A stretch of 64,000 nucleotides of DNA from Ecdyonurus torrentis (Eukaryota > Arthropoda > Insecta > Ephemeroptera > Heptageniidae): contig OX439130.1 of NCBI GenBank assembly GCA_949318235.1, positions 37,685,851-37,749,850 of the forward strand, written 5' to 3'. Shown piece after piece: positions 29,383 through 45,101 of this stretch. A program made the position numbers and the translations under genes. Under the pieces are notes generated by a model. That model was given only the letters and a program-made list of their open reading frames with translations. It ran no database searches and was not told where the DNA came from. How positions within the stretch are numbered: position 1 is the first letter of the stretch; every line of letters begins with the position of its first letter.

Positions 29383-30494
29383 TACTGTATATAGTATAAA
29401 CGGAATAGGTTTATTGGTTTATTATGCAAGAATGGGCCATAGATCGTATAATATAACCGGAAAAAAATCACAAAAACATCATTTTGTATCACCTTGTTAA
29501 TTTTCAGCTGTGATGTTTGACTGTGGTGCATTATTAATTCTCTCTGAGAAGTTATAGTTTAGGGTGTGCCCGGTGAGATCGTGAGAAACGCTTGACTTTA
29601 TTGGTGACACTCTGCTATAGCTGTCAACTGAACGCGGCTTTTAGTGAAGTCATCAAGAGTGGGCGTTGTTATTGAAATTCTACGTCAAGTTAATCATCAA
29701 CCAAATAAAATATGGTTTGAAATTTTATATCTCTCATTATTTTATATACTGTATACTAAAACTGGCACAATTGATTCTGAAATCTGAATTCAAGTATTAG
29801 CCGACGGAAAATTAAATATTTTTATTTCATTATTTTAACCTTTTTTTTAATATCTGAATATACAAATAATAGTTGTTATAATAAAATGTCATATAAGCCA
29901 TACTTAAATTTAATAATAATAATAAATAATAAAAAAAAGCTTAATATTTCTTTGAAGTATAAAAAGTAATTTAACAATTGCATTTATTATTGCTATTATT
30001 ATTATATCAAAATAAGTATACATAAAGTACTCATTAGCATAGGGTATATTAACAATAATTACAATAAATATGTTGTTTATTATACGTACTTAAATATTAT
30101 AATGCAAGTTTAAATAAAATCCCATTAAGCCGTTACAATTAGAAATTCTAAGTTATAACATATAATTACTTGTATAGAATAATTCAACTTATCGATTAAT
30201 AATAATTATGAGTAAATGCTTTCTTAATTAAATGCAAAAAGTATAGCATCTATTAATTGACAAAAAGTTGTTAATTCTTCTTTAACTTTTATTAAACTAC
30301 ATAATCAGTACATCAATCATAATAAAAAGCAAGTAAAAGTCAATAAAAAATTTAGTTTCATGTTGGATTCAGTCAGTCGATTTATCACAAAATTGATATG
30401 TCTTATATAATATTGAACACAGAAATGCTTTAAAAGTAATTAATTTTTGTGATACAAAGTTGTAATTTCTTGTGCTTGATCGAGTGACGTGTCT

Positions 30495-30654
<160 letters not shown>

Positions 30655-33600
30655 CAAACATGTCAAATGAAGCATAATAATTAATTTTAAATTATTATAT
30701 TATATTGGCATATAATATCTAATAAATATGAAAGGGTTTTTATATCAGTACAACTTATGATTTATTATAACTAATGCATTGATTGTTTTTACCCGTTGCG
30801 CAAAGTTTTATTCACACTTTTATAAAAAAAACTTAAGTTTTTATTAAGTTTTATTAATTATATATTTAAAAAAATGCGTCATTAGAGTTAATATGTTTAC
30901 AAAAATAAGTAAATAAAAAGTTAAGATCTTCAAATAATAATAATAAATTAAAAAAAAAAAACAGGCATGAGACTTATTTTCTTGTTAAATTTTGATTGGG
31001 ATATTAACTATTTCTAAAAAATCAGAACCTTTCGTAGTCCAAATTATTTTATTTATACATCGTTTTCTGTATTGGTATGACATCTAGGAATAAAACTTTC
31101 AAATAAATTTCAAGTGAATATTTACGCCTAGAAGTTATGCAACTTTTGCAGCTTGCATGCACCGAGGGTTGCAGGCATTTCTTGAAAAAAAGTTTCTACA
31201 TCATACTATATTGAATGCAGTCATTATATTATTTAACTATAATAATGCTAATATAGTTATGATGAATACTGTATTGTAACTGCATGAATCAATTTTTTGT
31301 TCCATAAATGAGCATATTGACTTATGAGATAAAACCCGTTGTATTATGTATTTCAAATTGAAAGCAACGAAATATGTAAGGGTAAGAATTGTGGTGCTTG
31401 AAAATTTCAACTATGTTTTTATTATCATTAGCAACTGTTTGCTTATAGCATCCAATTCAAATATTGGAGTTATAAGTGTTTAAGTGTGTCAGAAATAATA
31501 TATAATTAGGCCGAAACTAAATCTTGATACACCCTTTTGAAAAATGTATTCTGTTTTTGAATAAAGATATGTATTTTATTTGTTTTTCTTTTCAGTCAAT
31601 CATTAGCAAAGCATTCATGTATAATAAAGACTTAATTAATTGGTATTAATTAAACCCATTTTAACATATTTTGAACCCATTACGATAAATATTACATTAA
31701 ATCCTTTACACAATTTTAAAAGATAATTTATATATTAAGTTTTATTGATACACTCATTAAAGCAAAACAAACTTTTCACGCCTGCTAAATAAACAATCTC
31801 GACAAGGTAAACAATAAAAATGTAAACAACCTTTCGTTGCTCTAATTCATTCATTAAACATTGGAGAGCTTCAACACACACAAAAGTTGTGATTAAAAAT
31901 TATAATATTCAATTAACTTTATTCAAAAATAAAAATTCAACTAAAAAACGTATTTAATAAAATTTAAAATTGACAAACATAAATCTTAAGTTTGGAGAGG
32001 GAAAAGAAAACATTGTTATCTTGTTTTATGTTTAATCTGAGCAATAAAATGTAGACATACATTTAAGACTAGTAGCATTTTTAAATTTTTTTTTTTTTTT
32101 ATCGCACTAATTATGCGTGATTCTGCGAGTATGTTCACGTTGTCGGTTTGTGTTGTGGTTGCATGTAAGTGAACCTTCTTATCATTTATGTAATAACTTG
32201 TTTAATTTGTTTAACAAAATGAAGTATTTCAATTTTATAGTATTTATAAGTTGAAACACCGTATTTATATATTTTTTAACTTTTAAATATATAAGAATTT
32301 AGAACTTTATAAAACATTGATGGTTTAAGTTTTTGTGTATTATTTTATTTTCTAAATTAAAAGAAACAATGAAAGAAGAACTAAAAACCTAATTATATAT
32401 ATTTTTTCTAATTATAAAAGAAATAGAGTCCTTTTAAATAAAGTATTTCTATATAGGCATTACAAGGGCGTGTTCAACGGTTCCAATATTTTCAATGTGT
32501 TATACAGTAAATTTGAACGCATACAAATTCATACAATGTAATCTACATTATAAAAATAAATTTAAATGCAATCAAATTTATGTTACAAATTCAAAATGTT
32601 GCACTGTGTCAACGGCCTATTCCAGTCTCTCATTGGTTCTCATTTTAAAGTTGAAAAATAAGCAAGAAATCATTTATTATTTGTATATCAAGACTTGATA
32701 TTTTTTGGGAAAAAATCAAATGTTACTACCATTACTTTTGTAGGCAAGGAAAAGTTAATACTTGTGAAGTGTTTATATTTTATATTATTTAAAGTAAATT
32801 ATCTTCATTATAGCTCCTGTATATACATATAAATTTTAATATTAAAAAGGGTATGGTATAATTACCTTTTTTTTTTTTTTTACTTTTATAATAGAAAACT
32901 TGCAAAAAGTGAGATTATAGTGAGAAAATAAACTCATTGAGCCTAAAAATATACTAACAAAAGTGATAGCAGACGAGCCAGATGACTGTGTGTTCCTGTC
33001 TCCATTACCATGCTTTCCTATTGCTGAATGACCCAGTTACATTTTTTTTCTTGACGATCGAGGCTTTTAAATCTAAGGTAAAAAAGTGAGTTTTGAGAAA
33101 AAATTCCAACTCAAGTCCAAAGTCATCTTTAATATATTATTGATGGGCGTTGAGTTTATTTATTTTTTCATTAAATTTAATGCTTTTGCAAGTCTTCTAC
33201 TATTGTTGGAGTAATTTATCAGAAAAGAAAAAATAATAAAAATAAACACGCTATTGTAACATTTATATTTTTGTGATGAAAACACTGCTGTGTACTGCGT
33301 AGCTGGTAGAGCCCATGACAATTATGTAACTTTGTTTGGTTTGGTTAATTTTTATTGAGTGCTGAGTCAATATACTGTATATATGTAAATGAATTGTTCT
33401 TCATATCTTTACTTATCGAGAGTGAGGGCAAAGATATCAGTATAGCACTAGGTATATACAATACTGCATTCAACTCAACCTTGACTGAAAAACTCCAAGG
33501 ATGATATGCTAGTCAAATTATTTATTATATTAAATGCATATAGTCTGAAAACATTCAATATCCTCTGTTTCATTCTTATACTCACATCTCTGACAGTACG

Positions 33601-35573
33601 CAATGATGCTATCTAAATTAATTATAATTTATTATAATATAATTAATATATAATTTAATATTGTTTTTATCCCTCTTCATATTTTTAGTCTTTTGTGTGT
33701 ATATGAAATTCCAGATATTTGTTACTTCTGCAAGTTTGACTGCAAAATCATCATGAATTACTAGAAACACCATACAAAAGAAAAAAATACGATTGACTGC
33801 CTATTTAGAATCATATAATAAAAGTTTATCAGTTCAGGTTTTGCAACCGTGTGTAAAAATTCAGTGCGAATGAGTTTTTATAATATTCATAGTGTTGATA
33901 ATTTGTATTTGTGCTAAATAGTTTTATATTACGCAAGTTAACTTTTTGTTATATACTTACAATTCATATCATGTGACAATTACTATTTCTTTATCTTTAA
34001 TTGTTAATTGCTTGTGAAATTGGTTTGTGCAATAATGTACGTAAGTTGACAATGTAATTATAATTAATCTAATATCATTACCATGTTGTACTATATATAA
34101 CATTATTATATTATTGAAGTGTTAATTTATTAATAAAAATGTGACGAGTTATTTCTCAAGATGAAATGTCTTCGCAATTTTCAAAAGATTTGGATATAAA
34201 TGGAGGTGCGTAAGTATTACAATAATTAACTTAAGAAATGGTGTACTTATTCTAATGTTGATTTGTGATTTGTGTTGATAATGTGATTTTGTTGATTAGC
34301 ATCAATAAAACCCGGAATCCAATTTTTTTTTTCGGTTTTTGGTTACAAAATTTTGCTCATTTATATATAGTATATAATGAGTAATGACTAATAATGAGCA
34401 TTTTATAGAAAAAAAAATGTTGCTTGTCGGTTTTTGTTTAGTGTGTTCAGTGTGCACCGATTAAAATATAATAATAAATTACTTACCATTAAAAATCTTC
34501 TTAAATTTTGGTTGCGTATGGTGAAAAACTACGGTCTAATTTTATTGTTATTCTCAAGCATTGACATCACAATGCACTGTTACACTGTATATTTTTTAAA
34601 TACCCTTAAGTTGATAAATATAATTTTGATTAATTAACAAACAAATCAGTTTTTACATAGCATGCACAAATAATCAGTAAAATTAAAACCACAAATCAAT
34701 GCACTCTTTCATTACAAACTGAACACTGAAATCCAAACATAAAGAAGAAAGCTATATGAGAGGCTATTTCCACTTTTTACAACGGCGGCACCCGCGACGA
34801 AAAATTTTCGCCGATCGAATTGAAATTTATACACGAAGTACATACTAATGAAACATGTTTCGTCATATAATATTTCTGAAAATTTTTATTTGGTTTGCGA
34901 GATACACGTATTTGAAAATGGCGGCCCATGCGCGATATGGGCATTTAGAGTCAACTTCTGGGCTCTGCATCTTTTCGTATAAAAGAGATATTTTAAAAAT
35001 TCTTTTTCGAGGGAGTAGACCAACATGTTAACTTATAATTTATTTGTGCACCAAAATTTCAAAACAACCCAAAGTATTTTTTAATAATTTAAAAAAAATG
35101 CCGAGATTCTTCAAAATTGCCTATTTTCTACGACCCGGCAAAAATACTAAAAAAATTTTTTAATGATATTTAACGCACTTTTTAGTTCAATAGTATCCTT
35201 ATTAATACTTTTTTATAGAAAAAGTAATTTTTGAAAATTTACATAAAGTACAATACTCGACAAAACAACCGACATTTTGTCAAATTGATGATATTTGACC
35301 TCAAATATGGCCGTGTTACCCATTGTTTTCGGAAAATCAAAGTTGATGAAAAGAAAGCTTACATCTTACTATACACAAGCAAAAAATAAAAAATGTGCTT
35401 ATGAAGTTGCATCTACGTTTTGTAGCTATCTTCGTAACTTGCTTTTCGCGCGCTATACGTGATGTCAGCGGCTGCATATAAACATGCCCGCTAACATTAA
35501 AACGACCAAAAATGTTGTTAAAATATTATATCTTTATAGTTTTGTTGACTTGAGTCAATTTTTTTATTGTTTC

Positions 35574-35607
<34 letters not shown>

Positions 35608-35753
35608 TTGAGTTATGCTTAATTTTTGAGGATTCCTCTTCCCGCTAACTTAATCCAGGGTAAGGGCAACTTCTAAACCTGCAATAGAATAGACATGGAG
35701 ACCCCACCATTAAAAAATTCTTAAAAATAGGTCATAAGTCAGTTTGTACTAAT

Positions 35754-37732
35754 CAGTGGCGTAGCCAGGGGGGGGGTTTTGGGGGTTCAAACCCCCCCTG
35801 TGGATTTGGAAAAGATACAAAAAAATACAAAGTCAACAAAAATTTTGAAACAAAAATAATATTTTAGGAGAAAATTTCGTAAAAATTTTCTCGCTTCGCT
35901 CGAATATGTTTATTCTTATTTTTGTTACTAATTTTACATTCTTCACTGATACATAGTACAGTGGTAAACACTATATTAGCCTTTAAGGTACCAAATATTT
36001 TGTAGTACTAACCAAACAAATAACTAGATTTTTCATTAAATATTGTAAATTTTCTGTTTTCCATGAAAAAAAAATATATATTTATTAGTAAAAACTTCAC
36101 AGTTCTCTATAGCATAGAATGGGTAAGAAAATAAAAAACGACGTGATTTCAAATGCGCAGTGTTGGGGTCGAACACCATTTTAGTTGAACTCGAACTGAT
36201 CACGAACACTTAAAATTCTTTCGAACACGATCCGAACACGAACATTTTGAACTTTTTGCAATTTCGAACTCATCACGAACTGTTCGATCGAACTGTTAGT
36301 ATTAAAAAAAAAAAAATACTACACAAATAAACAAACTTTTTTGTTTTCATTTTTTATTTAAACATATTATTTGTATGTAATATAATTATTGGAAATGGTT
36401 GAAAATCCTTTCATTTTACATAAATATACACCAATTTTTCATTTTAAAATTTTAACTAATTTATAACTTTTTACATGTAAAACTTAATTGCAAAAGTGTT
36501 CGACTTCGAGTTTGAAATTTCGAACAATCAGCAGTGAAAATGGTGTTCGTCGAACACGAACTCGAACACCTAAAAAAATCCAAACGAACTCGCACACGAA
36601 CTGTTCGAGTTCGTTTGTGCTGTTCGAAAAATGTTCGACGTCGCACTCGAACACCCCAAGACTGCAAAAGCGTACACAGAAACAAAACTTTCAAACGATA
36701 CTATAGTATAAGGAAATTTTCAAAATATATTGAGTTTATTCTAGTCCTCGATAATTTTTAGCCAATTAGCCAATTTCAGAAAAAAAAAAAAAAGAAAGAC
36801 TAAAAAGAAGTAAAATTGGTATTGCAAAAATTGCGTATAAGAGTTGCTGAAATTCTCTTTAGTTTTGATTGATTTTTGCAATTCATTGTAAAACAATGAA
36901 TTGCCTGATATTTACTTTCGAACTAAAAAAAAAAAAAAAAAAAAAAAAAAGTCTTGCGTTCCAAAAATGATTTGAAGCTCAAAGTTATTTTTAAGGTTGT
37001 AATTTTGTATTCTTGAAATCATCTTTTTACAATAATGGAAGTATTTTCTGTCAGTAAAGTTTAATGATAATGATATATATTTTTTTTCTAAGTTTTTGTG
37101 TACTTCGGGTTGCGGTCATCAGGTGTTTTACGTTCTGCGGGCTGCGTAAATGCAGTGCTATATAAAATGAAATACAAAGAATACAGCAATTCATAATTTT
37201 CATAGTTAATTTTAAAATAATTTTTTTTATAGAATTCTTAAAAAAAAATGCGCCCTTTTAAAAGTATTTTGAGCATCAAAACATTGGTTTAATGAAAGAT
37301 CCACATTGCTTGATCATATAGAGTGGCTTAAGTAGGCATTATATTTATAGCTTTTCTCTCCATTTCATTTTTATTTTATTATTATTATTATTATTATTTT
37401 TTTTTTTGCTGGTCATATTCCCAGTCAAAATTGACTAAAATAGTTATAAGTATATATCAAGTATTGTCTCTAAAATAAAATATTAATAATGTAGCAAATA
37501 AAATAGTAGTTTTAATTTTGTATGTAGAAGCAAATCCACATTTTGGCACGTCAAAATCTCAAACATAAGTTTTACCTCATTTAAATTTAAATGCATTATA
37601 AATACATAAATTTCATCAAAAAAAGGGGCGTGGCCTCAAAAAATTTCGCGCCTGCGGCGGGCTTTTGGGGGCTTCGCCCCGTCTGGTTCAGACCTGAACC
37701 CCCCCTGTGGTAAAATCCTGGCTACGCCACTG
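35754..37732. mobile_element. hAT-like non-autonomous element nested in the fold-back
   Basis: The termini are inverted: CAGTGGCGTAGCCAGG at the left and its complement CCTGGCTACGCCACTG at the right. They are flanked by a perfect 8-bp duplication, GTACTAAT (35746-35753 and 37733-37740). An 8-bp target duplication with CAGTG ends is the hAT signature. Length is 1979 bp including a second insertion at 36158-36664. No transposase frame is seen. The mirror arm of the host fold-back keeps the uninterrupted site, so this insertion came after the inverted duplication. Confidence 0.9.
36158..36664. mobile_element. hAT-like element with TTCGAAC-type subterminal array, nested
   Basis: This 507-bp element starts CAGTGTTGGGGTCGAACA and ends TCGAACACCCCAAGACTG, giving inverted ends. 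The flanks CAAATGCG and CAAAAGCG form an 8-bp duplication with one mismatch. Both subterminal zones are packed with short variants of GTTCG/CGAAC in both orientations (about 36165-36295 and 36497-36655). This creates spurious Arg/Thr/Glu-rich reading frames. Subterminal short repeats in hAT elements usually bind transposase, and that is inferred here. Confidence 0.75.
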
Positions 37733-38530
37733 GTACTAATATATATATAAAGATTATAACAAAATAGAATTATTATTTCCATTTTTTTTTGTAAAGTAAT
37801 CTATAAATAATACAGATAGTAACATGCCTTTTTTTTCCAGAAAACATCAGATTTTATTTGTATGATTGTTTATTTGATTTATTTCCTTTTTTACAGTTTT
37901 ACAGTAGAATACTTTAGCAATTACAGATGAAACCGCAGCAGGTTCAGGAAAATCTTATAATCTTCTATTTCTAAGTATTGCAAAACGATTGTTTTCAGCT
38001 ATTTGCAGTTTTTCTTTTTTTTTACATTTTTTTTATATATAAATTAAATACATGAATGTATTATAATTTTTTCACCTCGGTGCATTAATTTTCATCTTAA
38101 AATATTATAATAAAAAACATTGTTTAGCAATGCTTAGAAATAGAAGATTATAAAATTTTCCTGAACCTGTTCGCGGTTCCGCCTGTAATTGGCGAGAGTA
38201 TTCTATACTGGTAAATTGTTATAAAACAGGAATAATAATAAAAATAAAATTGATAAACAATAAAACAAATAGATTCTGATGTTTTCTGAAAAAAAAAGTC
38301 ATGTTACTATCTGTATTATTTATAGATTACTTTACAAAAAAAATGGAAATAATAATTTTTTTTTGTTATAATCTTTATATATATATTAGTACAAACTGAC
38401 TTATGACCTATTTTTAAGAATTTTTTAATGGTGGGGTCTCCATGTCTATTCTATTGCAGGTTTAGAAGTTGCCCTTACCCTGGATTAAGTTAGCGGGAAG
38501 AGGAATCCTCAAAAATTAAGCATAACTCAA

Positions 38531-38564
<34 letters not shown>

Positions 38565-39383
38565 GAAACAATAAAAAAATTGACTCAAGTCAACAAAACT
38601 ATAAAGATATAATATTTTAACAACATTTTTGGTCGTTTTACTGTTAGCGGGCATGTTTATATGCAGCCGCTGACATCACGTATAGCGCGCGAAAAGCAAG
38701 TTACGAAGATAGCTACAAAACGTAGATGCAACTTCATAAGCACATTTTTTATTTTTTGCTTGTGTAGAGTAAGATGTAAGCTTTCTTTTCATCAACTTTG
38801 ATTTTCCGAAAACAATGGGTAACACGGCCATATTTGAGGTCAAATATCATCAATTTGACAAAATGTCGGTTGTTTTGTCGAGTATTGTACTTTATGTAAA
38901 TTTTCAAAAATTACTTTTTCTATAAAAAAGTATTAATAAGGATACTATTGAACTAAAAAGTGCGTTAAATATCATTAAAAAAATTTTTGAGTATTTTTGC
39001 CGGGTCGTAGAAAATAGGCAATTTTGAAGAATCTCGGCATTTTTGTTAAATTATTAAAAAATACTTTGGGTTGTTTTGAAATTTTGGTGCACAAATAAAT
39101 TATAAGTTAACATGTTGGTCTACTCCCTCGAAAAAGAATTTTTAAAATATCTCTTTTATACGAAAAGATGCAGAGCCCAGAAGTTGACTCTAAATGCCCA
39201 TATCGCGCATGGGCCGCCATTTTCAAATACGTGTATCTCGCGAACCAAATAAAATTTTTCAGAAATATCATATGACGAAACATGTTTCATTAGTATGTAC
39301 TTTGTGTATAAATTTCAATTCGATCGGCGAAAATTTTTCGTCGCGGGTGCCGCCGTTGTAAAAAGTGGAAATAGCCTCTCATA

Positions 39384-40405
39384 TAGGATTATTAATCGCA
39401 AGAACTCACCTATTCACCTTAGACTTTGAACTTTATGATACATGAAATATGTAAAGGGCTAAGTGAGTAATAATATATAATCCTTCTCTTTATGTTTCGA
39501 TTTCAGCGCAAGTTTGAACATAAAAGTGAAGGGAGTGAATTTATGGTCCTAATATTATTTATTCATTTGTTTATATTAGTACATGTAAAGTGTTTTATTA
39601 AGTGATACTGATAATTATTATTTATCAAATACAATTATGTTTAAAATTTTTTACTTAAGTTATTAAATAATGTGTCAGTAAAATGAATAAAATTTAAAAA
39701 ATATGCATGTGCGCAAGTAATTAATACTCTGTTATTATTTATTATTTTGACATATGATATAAAAAATAATTACATATTTATAATCTTTAAAGTAGTTTAT
39801 AAAATGTGACTGATACGACATTCAATAAGAATGGCATTATTTTAAATAATAAAAATTCAAAATTTAGAGTACACTATAATTATACTAAAATTTATAATAA
39901 AAAAAAGACATTAAATTTAAACCTTTACTCACACACACATATATAATATTATATATATATAAATATATATAATATGTAATACAGTATATTATTATTGTTT
40001 CATTGGGGTTAAATGGCCTGGGGTAAAAATACCTTAAGGCCAATACAGTATATTATAATAGATTAAAAACAGTTTTGTTTACTTTAAATCATTGGCCAAA
40101 ACTATAATTATAATGTTAACACCGGGTTTTTACTTTTTGCGAAACATGATCATTACTGGAAATGAGCAAAATTTCGTGACCATATAAAAGCCGTAAAAAC
40201 TTGGATTCCGGCGGGTTTTGGTGCTAACACACAATTATATTATAATAAGTCAGTTGCGTAAAAGTACGTCGTTAGGTACGTTAGTTTTCAGGGAGAAAAT
40301 TGAGATAACTTTAATATGTGGTAATAAATAATAATAGAAGATTAGCATGAAAGCGTTAGCATATATATAGTGTTAGCATTAGCATGAAAACCTATGAAAT
40401 TTTAG
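39384..40405. other. Non-coding stretch upstream of the receptor exon
   Basis: AT-rich sequence between the fold-back element and the first identified receptor exon. It contains short TA and CA repeats at about 39930-39970. I could not find an ATG exon that splices in frame to the receptor here. Confidence 0.45.
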
Positions 40406-40408
40406 CAG

Positions 40409-43438
<3,030 letters not shown>

Positions 43439-44134
43439 ACTTTGACAGCCATTAAAAGATCTCCTACACACCTATCATCATGATGAGTGATTGTGGACGA
43501 AGACAGGCAGTGCATGTTTTTTCAAGACTTGTCAAACGTTTCGGTGCAATAGTTTTTACTAGTGTTGATTTCACTTTTATTATAAAATCATTCCTTCAAT
43601 ATTTTGTAATAATTTAAAATAAGAACTATCAACTTTCACAAAAGTTTAAAAATGAGTAAGGTGCAACAGAGAAATGCATTAATAATTTTAACTAAACAAT
43701 TTTAAATTTTTATTTGTTATTATTGCTTATTTGGCTTATACAATAAAAAAAAATGAATATTCTCCAATCATTTTGTAAATATAAAAAAAGTTAATACCGT
43801 TTAATATAAATGTATAAAAAAAGCTGCACTTTTTTAAAAACAAATTTAAAATGATATCAGTTATGATACAAATAAATCAGTTGTTTTTAGTTTGTATAAT
43901 ATTTGATATTTGTAAATTATGTAATTTTTATTATAATAAAATCAGGCAACTTATTAGCTTTCATAACAAATAAGATAAGCATTTTGGTTTGTTTCTCCTA
44001 TTATTATTAATTTCACATTTAACTACAATCAACATGTGTCTTGTTGGTCTTTCTCTTGATAAGATTAAAAAAAAAAAAAAAAAAAAAAACTGAATGAATG
44101 AATGAATTTGCAAACAAATGGAGCCCAAAAACTA
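43439..44134. other. Receptor 3' flank / intergenic
   Basis: AT-rich sequence after the receptor stop. AATAAA hexamers near 43742 and 43935 are candidate poly(A) signals for the receptor. A poly-A run lies at about 44067-44089. Nothing else is recognised. Confidence 0.5.
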
Positions 44135-44302
44135 GATATCGACGTTGTTGCGAAAAAAATGTGTAACTCGTATTTTGTCAGGCGAAGCAAAATGTGTAAG
44201 TCGTTCCCGAACGTTATGGAGATGGCGCTCGACTTACACATATTGCTTCGCGTGACAAAATACGAGATACACATTTTTTTTCGCAACAACGTTGATATGT
44301 TA
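44135..44302. mobile_element. Palindromic MITE related to 20592-20815
   Basis: A nearly perfect hairpin. The left half reads ATATCGACGTTGTTGCG and onward, and the right half returns CGCAACAACGTTGATAT. Inner TGTGTAA and CTCG motifs and the central ATGGCGCTC match the 20.6 kb element. It is non-coding, about 168 bp. Conceptual frames on both strands are mirror images produced by the palindrome. Confidence 0.8.
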
Positions 44303-44698
44303 AATTTTTAGAATGTTTCTATAATGATCCAAACTTACTGTTAGTTGATGTGTTTGTAATCCAGTTATTGTAGATCTGGATAAAATTTTGTCCATAAAAT
44401 CAGGATTTCTTGATATCCAAATAAGCTCTTATCCAATCTGGATACAAAAATTATTCTGATTTTTTGACAGCACTAATTAGAATTGGCCTATGCTTAGGTA
44501 TGATGCTTTGAATCTCACATTATTTACCACTAACACCATGATTATCTTCAGTCAAAGGTAAAGTTATCCTACTTACTCACATGCCATGATGACTTTTCTT
44601 TTGGCAAAGAAATCACAAGGATTTAACCACTTCAATGAAATTCAACAAATAAAAATCAGTAATTTTTGTATTATTTTTGTATTAATCCAAATCAAAGT

Positions 44699-45043
44699 TT
44701 ACAGATAGGGTTCAGGGAATTCAAAGCTAACTTCTCTGCCTGTCAACTTCTTGTAAACCCCAGAGAATGTGTCCACCTGCAACACACAAAACAAAAACAT
44801 CAATGTTAGATCTATTTTGTTTGCTATCACAATAAGCACAATGACACTTCCACTTTACTAGCTTTTCAAGCTGTACTAATTTGAGAAAATAAAAATATGA
44901 AAGTTGGATACAATGCTGTCGAAGATAAAGATATGAAAGTTTACTCTTATTAATTAACATTAAAAATAATTTATAACAGGCTGTACAATAAAAGACTGGA
45001 CATTTGTTTGTGGGGAATGTTACGGTACCAATATTATTGTCCT

Positions 45044-45101
<58 letters not shown>

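Larger units (their letters stand above)
34755..39383. mobile_element. Fold-back element with long terminal inverted repeats
   Basis: The left arm (34755-35753, continuing at 37741 to about 38000) is repeated in inverted orientation at about 38113-39383, with only scattered mismatches. Each arm is about 1.26 kb once the hAT insertion at 35754-37732 is removed. The outer ends read TATGAGAGGCTATTTCCAC and are flanked by TA, suggesting a TA target duplication. The central unpaired segment is only about 110 bp. Matching poly-A (about 35579-35605) and poly-T (about 38533-38560) tracts sit at the mirror positions. No transposase frame is visible, so it is non-autonomous. A Tc1/mariner-like origin is possible from the TA flank but not shown. 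Confidence 0.88.

Noticed and set aside
36461..36761. Overlapping Arg/Thr-rich frames on both strands near 36.5 kb
   Set aside because: They are produced by the GTTCG/CGAAC motif array of the inner hAT-like element and have no splice or start context.
43470..43510. TGATGAG ... GACGAAG near the receptor 3' end as a second hammerhead
   Set aside because: The core reads CGAAG rather than CGAAA, and the stems do not pair.
44065..44311. Mirror-image proteins on both strands near 44.1 kb
   Set aside because: The two proteins resemble each other because the underlying DNA is a palindromic MITE.
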